Source: Pseudomonadota bacterium (lineage in GTDB: Bacteria > Pseudomonadota > Gammaproteobacteria > UBA5335). Taken from it: a DNA stretch of 11,967 nt. This document shows, one piece after another, positions 7,237 through 11,967 of this stretch; positions within the stretch are counted from its first letter, which is position 1, and every line of letters begins with the position of its first letter. A program made the translations under genes and the position numbers. Location of the stretch: the NCBI GenBank assembly GCA_021783685.1, contig JAJXTQ010000027.1:1-11967 (forward strand), read 5' to 3'. A model generated the notes under the pieces. It did not search any database and was not told where the DNA came from. It was given only the letters and a program-made list of their open reading frames with translations.

Positions 7237-7656
7237 TCAGGGCGGTGCAGCGGATCCGGGCTGGGTGGCGAAGGCCAGCTTTTCGGCACCCGCCCGCTGA
7301 AGATCGGCGATGATCGCGGCAACGCGGCCGTAGGGTACGGCCTGATCGGCCCCGAGCCGGATCACGAGTTCGGGCGTTTCGGTCAAGAACTGTCTGATCC
7401 GGACCGGAAGCTCGGCGGCGTCGATCGGTCGATGATCGACGCGCACCTCGCCGGACCGGGTCAGTTCCACGTCCAGAATCCGGGGCTCGGCCAGGGGCGG
7501 CGCCTCGGCCTGAGGCAGATCGACCCTGAGCGCCTGAGCAAACAGCGGCGCCATGACGATGAAGATCACGAGCAGCACGAGCATCACGTCCACCAGCGGG
7601 GTGACGTTGATTTCGGCCATCGGGGTGTCGTTGCTCGAGAGCGCACGGCCCGCCAT
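7237..7656 (-). CDS. ExbD/TolR family protein (orphan)
   Basis: Inner-membrane protein of 139 residues of the kind that works with an ExbB/TolQ/MotA-type partner to turn the proton gradient into force in the periplasm. It has one N-terminal helix in INVTPLVDVMLVLLVIFIV (16-34) with the proton-relay aspartate D23, which corresponds to D23 of TolR and D25 of ExbD. A periplasmic domain follows, including VDLPQAEAPP (45-54) and VIRLGADQAVPYGRV (98-112). The start is ATG at 7656, with GGAGG 5 bases upstream; the frame continues to 8010 but overlaps the DUF2333 gene. No ExbB/TolQ or TonB/TolA gene lies in the window. It is 56 bases downstream of DUF2333 on the same strand. ExbD and TolR cannot be told apart here. 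Confidence 0.9.
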   Translation of the reverse strand: MAGRALSSNDTPMAEINVTPLVDVMLVLLVIFIVMAPLFAQALRVDLPQAEAPPLAEPRILDVELTRSGEVRVDHRPIDAAELPVRIRQFLTETPELVIRLGADQAVPYGRVAAIIADLQRAGAEKLAFATQPGSAAPP

Positions 7657-7712
7657 GAGAACCTCCGTTCGATCCGATGAGGCCGCCGGGTCAGCCGGCC
7701 GACGGCACGATT

Positions 7713-8717
7713 CTATCCCTGTTCCAGCAGTTCGCGCAGGTCGATGATCGCGCCGTGGGCACGCGCCAGATAGGACGACAGCACCAGCGAATGGTTGGCC
7801 CACAGGCCGAAACCGCTCCCGTTCAGGATCACCGGGCTGTGCAGCGGCTGCTGGGCCTCCTCCAGTTCGCGAATGATCTGCCGCATGCTCTGCTGGGCGC
7901 TCTTGCGGGCGAGTACCGGCGCGAAATCGGTTTCTACGGCACGCAGGAATTGCAGCAAGGCCCAGCTCGCGCCGCGCGCCTCGTAGAACACGTCGTCGAT
8001 CGCCAGCCACGGGGTCTGGATGAACTGCTCGGCCGGCCGCGGGGTCGACCGGCGTGCGGCACTGTCACCCGCCAGTTCGGTGTCCACGCGCATGACGCCC
8101 GCGCTGGCGGACAGCCTTTGGGAAAGATCGCCCAGGCGCTTCTCCACGATGGCCAGATAGCTGCGCAGGTTGTCGCTGCGCGCATAGAACTGGGCATCCG
8201 GTTGCTCCGGATCGACCAGACGTCTGCGGTAGCGCTCGAGCGCACGGATGCCCTGGCGGTACTCGCCCTCGGACGGTGGAAAGAGCCAGCTTTCGCTGTC
8301 GAAGTTGAACTGCGGCTCCGCAATGGCCAGATCCGGATCCTCGCGCGACTGGGACTGCGAGCGGCTGAAGTCGTTGCGCAGGGCGCGGGCCAGATCGCGG
8401 CTCTGGACGAGCACACCGAACTCCCAGTTCGGCATGTTGTCCAGCCAGGCCCCGGGCGGCAACACGTCGTTGCTGAGATAGCCACCCGGCTTGTCGAGCA
8501 GCACCCCAACCACATCGATCAGCGTCTGCGTCATCCGGTCGCCGACCACGGCATCGGCGGCGCCGGGCGGCTCGGGCGGGACGGCCGGCTCCCGCGACCA
8601 GTGCCAACCCAGCATGCATAACGTGAGCAGCAGGATGGCCGCGGCCGCCCCGATGAGGCGCCCGAAGGAACGTGCGCTGCGGTCGGGCGCAGAGCCGGGT
8701 ACAGTGTCGGTATTCAT
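7713..8717 (-). CDS. DUF2333 family membrane-anchored protein
   Basis: 334 residues, function unknown. One helix near the N-terminus (about 20-38) is followed by a large, presumably periplasmic, helical domain. DUF2333 landmarks are KPGGYLSNDVLPPGAWLDN (76-94) and MPNWEFGVLVQSRDLARALR (95-114), then SRSQSQSREDPDL (118-130) and FNFDSESWLFPPSEGEYRQG (137-156). The tail ends in SSYLARAHGAIIDLRELLEQG (314-334). The start ATG at 8717 has GAGGAGG 11 bases upstream; two earlier in-frame ATGs (to 8810) have no ribosome site and would put extra charged residues before the anchor. It is divergent from cutA, and a lone ExbD/TolR gene follows 56 bases downstream, perhaps on one transcript. Confidence 0.85.
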   Translation of the reverse strand: MNTDTVPGSAPDRSARSFGRLIGAAAAILLLTLCMLGWHWSREPAVPPEPPGAADAVVGDRMTQTLIDVVGVLLDKPGGYLSNDVLPPGAWLDNMPNWEFGVLVQSRDLARALRNDFSRSQSQSREDPDLAIAEPQFNFDSESWLFPPSEGEYRQGIRALERYRRRLVDPEQPDAQFYARSDNLRSYLAIVEKRLGDLSQRLSASAGVMRVDTELAGDSAARRSTPRPAEQFIQTPWLAIDDVFYEARGASWALLQFLRAVETDFAPVLARKSAQQSMRQIIRELEEAQQPLHSPVILNGSGFGLWANHSLVLSSYLARAHGAIIDLRELLEQG

Positions 8718-8817
8718 GATGATGTCGTCCTCCTCGTCCCTGAGGGAAGCGCCCTCGGAGAGGATCATGACACGGCGCGCCGGCCCGGATGAAATCGCCT
8801 CGGCGACCAACCGCGCC

Positions 8818-8823
8818 TACAAT
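8818..8823 (+). promoter_or_regulatory. Possible -10 element for the cutA-dsbD operon
   Basis: TACAAT, one mismatch from TATAAT, lies 30 bases before the cutA ATG in the 136-base gap between divergent DUF2333 and cutA. A start site about 7 bases on would leave a leader of roughly 24 bases. The -35 region at the proper distance is poor (TCGCCT), so this is a weak call. Confidence 0.35.
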
Positions 8824-8853
8824 GGCGGGCCTCAGGCACTGAAAGGCTGCTCG

Positions 8854-9189
8854 ATGCCTCAACCGATCTGGATCGTCTTGTGCAACTGCCCCGATTCCGC
8901 CACCGCCGAGCATCTCGCGCAGGCGGTCCTGGATCGGCGCCTGGCGGCATGCGTCAACCTGATCGGCGGCGTCCGCGCACTCTACCGCTGGCAGGGGGCC
9001 ATCGCGCAGGCCACCGAATGCACGCTGCTGTTCAAGACCGCCGCGGATCGCTACCCGGCGTTGGCATCCTTTCTCGAACGGGAACATCCCTACGAGATTC
9101 CCGAAATCATTGCCTGGCCCCAGACGGCAGGACTCGCGGCCTACGGTGCCTGGGTCGAAGCCGAGACACGTGAGGAACTTCCAGCGTGA
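8854..9189 (+). CDS. cutA: CutA1-type divalent cation tolerance protein
   Basis: Small cytoplasmic trimeric protein, 111 residues (E. coli CutA 112), linked genetically in E. coli to copper tolerance, with the true biochemical role uncertain. Family features are the N-terminal strand IWIVLCNCPD (5-14), LDRRLAACVNLIGGVRALYRWQG (26-48), LLFKTA (58-63) and EHPYEIPEIIAW (77-88). The start is ATG at 8854, giving the usual family N-terminus, with AAGG about 8 bases before it; the frame is open far upstream but that part has no family match. Its stop overlaps the dsbD GTG start (GTGA at 9186-9189). A cutA-dsbD pairing is also found in E. coli, where dsbD (dipZ) was once called cutA2. Confidence 0.94.
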   Translation: MPQPIWIVLCNCPDSATAEHLAQAVLDRRLAACVNLIGGVRALYRWQGAIAQATECTLLFKTAADRYPALASFLEREHPYEIPEIIAWPQTAGLAAYGAWVEAETREELPA

Positions 9190-11033
9190 GATCCTTTCCC
9201 CGACGCATCCTGCAGCCGCTGCTGCTGCTCCTCGCATTGGCCAGCTTCACGATGGCGCCCGCAGCGGCCGAAAGCGGCGGACTGCGCGAGATGCTGGGGC
9301 TCAGCCCCGCCGCAAAACCCTTCCTGCGCGCCGATGAGGCCTTCATCGTCGCCCCCGAACGGCTCGCGGACGGCGGCGTGCAAGCCCACTGGACCATCGC
9401 CTCGGGCTACTACCTCTACCGCGACCAGATCGAGATCACGCTGGACGGCCGGGATCTGGTGGCGGCGGGCCAGGTGTCGATGCCGCCCGGCGAGCCCAAG
9501 GACGACCCCGAGTTCGGCCGCACCGAGGTGTTCCACGAATCACTGACGGTGCGGATCGCGCCACCGCTGGAAGGCGCCCGTCTGGTGCTCGGCTACCAGG
9601 GCTGCGCGGATGGCGGCGTGTGCTATCCGCCGATGGTCCAGACCTTCGAACTGGCCGACCTGCCGCGGGCCGAAATCGAAACGACGCCTGCGACGACGCA
9701 GGCCAGCGATCCATGGTCCGGTTGGCAGGATGATCCCGCCAAGCTGGCACGCCTGCTCGAGATCGGCGGCTGGTGGACCAACCTCATCACCTTCTACGGC
9801 CTCGGGCTGCTGCTCGCATTCACGCCGTGCAACCTGCCCATGATCCCCATCGTCTCGGCGCTGGTGGCCGGGCAGCCGGGCAAACGCTCCACCCGGCGGG
9901 CCTTTGCGCTGTCGCTGATCTATGTGTTGTCGGTCTCCCTCACCTACGCGGCCGCCGGGATGCTGACGGCGCTGCTGGGCGCCAATCTGCAGGCAAGCTT
10001 TCAGAATCCGCTCGTCCTGTGGAGTTTTGCCGGCCTTTTCGGGCTCCTGGGCCTGGCCATGTTCGGCCTCTACGAATTGCAGATGCCGAGCTTCATCCAG
10101 AGCCGGATCGACATGTGGGTGCGGCGGGTGCGGGGCGGCACGCTGCTCGGGACGGTGGCGATGGGCCTGCTTTCGGCGCTGATCATCGGGCCCTGCGTGG
10201 CAGCGCCGCTGGTTGGCGCGCTGATCTACATCGGCCAGTCGGGCGATCTGTGGCTCGGCGGTACGGCCTTGTTCGTCCTGAGCCTGGGGATGGGCACGCC
10301 GCTGCTGCTGGTCGGCACCTCGGCCGGCGTGCTGGTGCCGCGGGCGGGCGTCTGGATGGTCTACATCCAGCATCTGTTCGGCCTGATGCTGCTGGCCGTG
10401 GCGCTGTGGATCGTCAATCGCCTGGTGCCGCCCGCATTGGCGCTGCTGCTCTGGGGTGGCTGGCTGATCGTGGTCGGCGTCTGGCTGGGCGCTCTCCACC
10501 CCGCGAAGAACCCGGCGCGGCGCGTCGGCCAAGGCCTGGCCCTCGTGGTGGTCGTCTATGGCGCGCTTTTGATGAGTGGCGGCGCGTCGGGGGGCGATCG
10601 CTTCTGGCTGCCCTTGGGGCATCTGCGAGGCGGCGCAGCCACGGTCGTGCACGTTCCGTTCAAGCCGGTCAAGACCGTGCCGGATCTGGAGCGGGAACTC
10701 GACGGCGCGCGCGCGCGGGGCCAGGCCGTGATGCTCGACTTCTATGCCGACTGGTGCGTCGATTGCGTGATCATGGCGCGCACCACCTTCAGCGATCCGC
10801 GCGTGGTCGAATCCCTGCAGCCGGTGTTGACGCTGCAGGCGGACGTCACCGCCAACGACGAGACCGACCGGGCATTGATGGCGCACCTGGGCGTGATCGG
10901 CCCACCGACCATCCTGTTTTTCGACGCCTCCGGCCGGGAACTGCGCAATGACCGGGTGGTCGGCCTGCTGAAATCCGAGCCGTTCCTGCGCCATCTGGAA
11001 CAGGTCTGGGCGCCACCGGGGGCAGGCCCATGA
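9186..11033 (+). CDS. dsbD: Thiol:disulfide interchange protein DsbD
   Basis: Inner-membrane reductase that moves electrons from cytoplasmic thioredoxin to periplasmic proteins. All three modules and all six catalytic cysteines are present in 615 residues. A signal peptide (about 1-28) leads to the alpha domain with GCADGGVCYPP (C140, C146). The membrane domain (about 195-465, eight or so helices) has AFTPCNLPM (C215) and IGPCVAAPL (C337). The C-terminal thioredoxin-like domain has FYADWCVDC (C524, C527) and VIGPPTILFFD (570-580). The start is GTG at 9186, overlapping the cutA stop, with GAGGA (9172-9176) 9 bases upstream. The stop overlaps the next gene as ATGA. Length and motifs fit full DsbD rather than the shorter CcdA. 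Confidence 0.97.
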   Translation: MRSFPRRILQPLLLLLALASFTMAPAAAESGGLREMLGLSPAAKPFLRADEAFIVAPERLADGGVQAHWTIASGYYLYRDQIEITLDGRDLVAAGQVSMPPGEPKDDPEFGRTEVFHESLTVRIAPPLEGARLVLGYQGCADGGVCYPPMVQTFELADLPRAEIETTPATTQASDPWSGWQDDPAKLARLLEIGGWWTNLITFYGLGLLLAFTPCNLPMIPIVSALVAGQPGKRSTRRAFALSLIYVLSVSLTYAAAGMLTALLGANLQASFQNPLVLWSFAGLFGLLGLAMFGLYELQMPSFIQSRIDMWVRRVRGGTLLGTVAMGLLSALIIGPCVAAPLVGALIYIGQSGDLWLGGTALFVLSLGMGTPLLLVGTSAGVLVPRAGVWMVYIQHLFGLMLLAVALWIVNRLVPPALALLLWGGWLIVVGVWLGALHPAKNPARRVGQGLALVVVVYGALLMSGGASGGDRFWLPLGHLRGGAATVVHVPFKPVKTVPDLERELDGARARGQAVMLDFYADWCVDCVIMARTTFSDPRVVESLQPVLTLQADVTANDETDRALMAHLGVIGPPTILFFDASGRELRNDRVVGLLKSEPFLRHLEQVWAPPGAGP

Positions 11034-11590
11034 AGCGGCTGGCCCAAATGGCGCTGCTGGGTCTGCTGGGGCTGGGCGCGGCCATCGTCGGCATCGAGGT
11101 CTGGCGCGCCCGCGCGGTCCCGGAGCCCGCTCGGCCGGTGCAAACACCGCAGATCGCCCTGCCGGACCTGGACGGGCAGATCTGGCGCAGCGACTCGGCG
11201 CAGGGCAAAGTGGTCCTGATCAACTTCTGGGCCTCCTGGTGCGCCCCCTGCGTGAAGGAAGTGCCGGCCCTGGTGGAGGCGCAGCGCCAGTGGGGCGATC
11301 ATGGCCTGCAGGTGGTGGGCATCGCGCTGGACGAGGGCGAGCCGGTGCGCGCCTTTGCCCGGCGCATGCACATCAACTATCCGGTCCTGCTCGCCGGCAT
11401 GGACGGCTTCGATCTTTCCCAGTCCTTCGGCAACGAGATCCTCTCGATTCCGTTCAGCGTGGTGCTGGATCGTGGCGGACGGATTCGGTATCGCCACCTG
11501 GGCGTTCTGACGCCCGACCAGTTGCGCGGCTGGATTCCGCCGCTCCTAGCCGAAGCGGTTGCACGGCAGCCCGAACGGCAGGCAGAATAG
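11030..11590 (+). CDS. TlpA/ResA-like membrane-anchored thiol reductase
   Basis: Thioredoxin-fold protein of 186 residues. An N-terminal hydrophobic segment (about 7-24) acts as an uncleaved anchor or signal, placing the rest in the periplasm. The catalytic site is NFWASWCAPC (65-74, C71 and C74), with VKEVPALVE after it and the cis-proline in SIPFSVVLD (P141), the AhpC/TSA-Redoxin-type layout typical of TlpA, ResA and CcmG. The ATG overlaps the dsbD stop by 4 bases (11030-11033), so it is translated with DsbD, a natural electron donor. A role in cytochrome c maturation or in repairing oxidised periplasmic thiols is possible, but no ccm or copper genes are here to decide. I leave the symbol blank because TlpA, ResA and CcmG cannot be separated by sequence alone. 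Confidence 0.9.
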   Translation: MKRLAQMALLGLLGLGAAIVGIEVWRARAVPEPARPVQTPQIALPDLDGQIWRSDSAQGKVVLINFWASWCAPCVKEVPALVEAQRQWGDHGLQVVGIALDEGEPVRAFARRMHINYPVLLAGMDGFDLSQSFGNEILSIPFSVVLDRGGRIRYRHLGVLTPDQLRGWIPPLLAEAVARQPERQAE

Positions 11591-11661
11591 CGACGATGAA
11601 CGGCGGATCGATGCAATTCGCCACAAATTGAGCCCCATTTCTCCGGAGCATCTGCCGCCTC

Positions 11662-11967
11662 ATGGCTCATCTGCTGCTCATCAATGGCCCCAACCTGAAT
11701 CTGCTCGGTCGTCGCGAGCCGGAGCGCTACGGTGCCGTCAGCCTGCCGCAGATCGTGGCGCGACTCGCGCATCGGGCCGCGGCGCAGGGACACGCCCTGA
11801 CCGCGTTCCAGAGCAATGCCGAGGGCGCGCTGATCGATCGCATCCAGCAGGCCCTGGACGATGGGACCGACTTCATCCTCATCAATCCCGGGGCACTGAC
11901 CCATACCAGCATCGGCCTGCGCGATGCCCTGCTCGCGGTTGCCCGTCCTTTCATCGAGATTCACCTG
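11662..11967 (+). CDS. aroQ: 3-dehydroquinate dehydratase, type II (N-terminal part, runs off right edge)
   Basis: Shikimate-pathway enzyme that dehydrates 3-dehydroquinate to 3-dehydroshikimate. The first 102 codons of about 145-150 are present. Type II signatures are [18 protein letters not shown] (7-24), with the catalytic tyrosine Y23 and nearby arginine, [13 protein letters not shown] (49-61), and [19 protein letters not shown] (72-90), with N75 and the acid-base histidine H81. The start is ATG at 11662; GGAG (11644-11647) lies 14 bases upstream, rather far, but no better start exists. The gene follows the TlpA-like gene by 71 bases with no terminator between, so read-through is likely. 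In many gamma/betaproteobacteria accB and accC come next; that would lie outside this window. Confidence 0.96.
   Translation, partial: MAHLLLINGPNLNLLGRREPERYGAVSLPQIVARLAHRAAAQGHALTAFQSNAEGALIDRIQQALDDGTDFILINPGALTHTSIGLRDALLAVARPFIEIHL

Noticed and set aside
9540..11147. 535-codon minus-strand frame opposite dsbD
   Set aside because: Antisense shadow of dsbD; rich in His, Gln, Arg and Pro with no domain, while dsbD has all six catalytic cysteines and a ribosome site.
11559..11588. Possible aroQ promoter TTGCAC, 18-base spacer, CAGAAT, at the end of the TlpA-like gene
   Set aside because: Only 3 of 6 and 4 of 6 matches to consensus; such matches are expected by chance and read-through from dsbD is as likely.
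1..11967. Mobile elements, CRISPR arrays, toxin-antitoxin pairs, riboswitches, tRNA or rRNA genes
   Set aside because: I looked on both strands and saw no transposase, integrase, regularly spaced repeats, tRNA-like cloverleaf or rRNA sequence; gene content is ordinary core-genome content.

Overview
The window is GC-rich, densely packed chromosomal DNA with short intergenic gaps. It reads as a proteobacterium, most likely a gammaproteobacterium. The evidence is a three-subunit proton-translocating transhydrogenase, a DUF2333 membrane protein (a family I associate mainly with gammaproteobacteria), a cutA-dsbD-tlpA-aroQ order seen widely in gamma/betaproteobacteria, and strong Shine-Dalgarno sites. 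I see no phage, insertion sequence, CRISPR array, tRNA or rRNA. Nearly all genes belong to known housekeeping families, and I found no convincing undescribed multi-gene system.

Layout, left to right. (1) 1-281, minus: the 5' end of priA (replication-restart helicase), starting at GTG and running off the left edge. (2) 282-530: a gene-free stretch with two perfect DnaA boxes, one near-match in the same orientation and an AT-richer patch, so either a DnaA-controlled priA promoter or part of a replication origin. (3) 531-3397, minus: the pntAA-pntAB-pntB operon for NAD(P) transhydrogenase, closed by a very clear intrinsic terminator. (4) 3567-5639, minus: fxsA, purE, purK; purE and purK overlap by 4 bases and act in consecutive steps of purine synthesis. 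(5) 5719-7184, plus: a DUF1345 membrane protein, then a membrane-anchored glycine-zipper protein. (6) 7237-8717, minus: a DUF2333 membrane protein followed by a lone ExbD/TolR-type protein with no ExbB/TolQ partner in the window. (7) 8854-11967, plus: cutA, dsbD and a TlpA/ResA-like thioredoxin, all joined by 4-base overlaps, then the 5' end of aroQ, which is cut by the right edge.

How the genes work together. PntAA/PntAB/PntB couple proton entry to NADPH formation. DsbD carries electrons from cytoplasmic thioredoxin across the inner membrane, and the TlpA-like protein encoded next to it is a plausible periplasmic acceptor. PurE/PurK make the carboxylated imidazole intermediate of IMP synthesis. 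AroQ belongs to the shikimate pathway. The least understood genes are those of DUF1345, the glycine-zipper protein, DUF2333 and the orphan ExbD.
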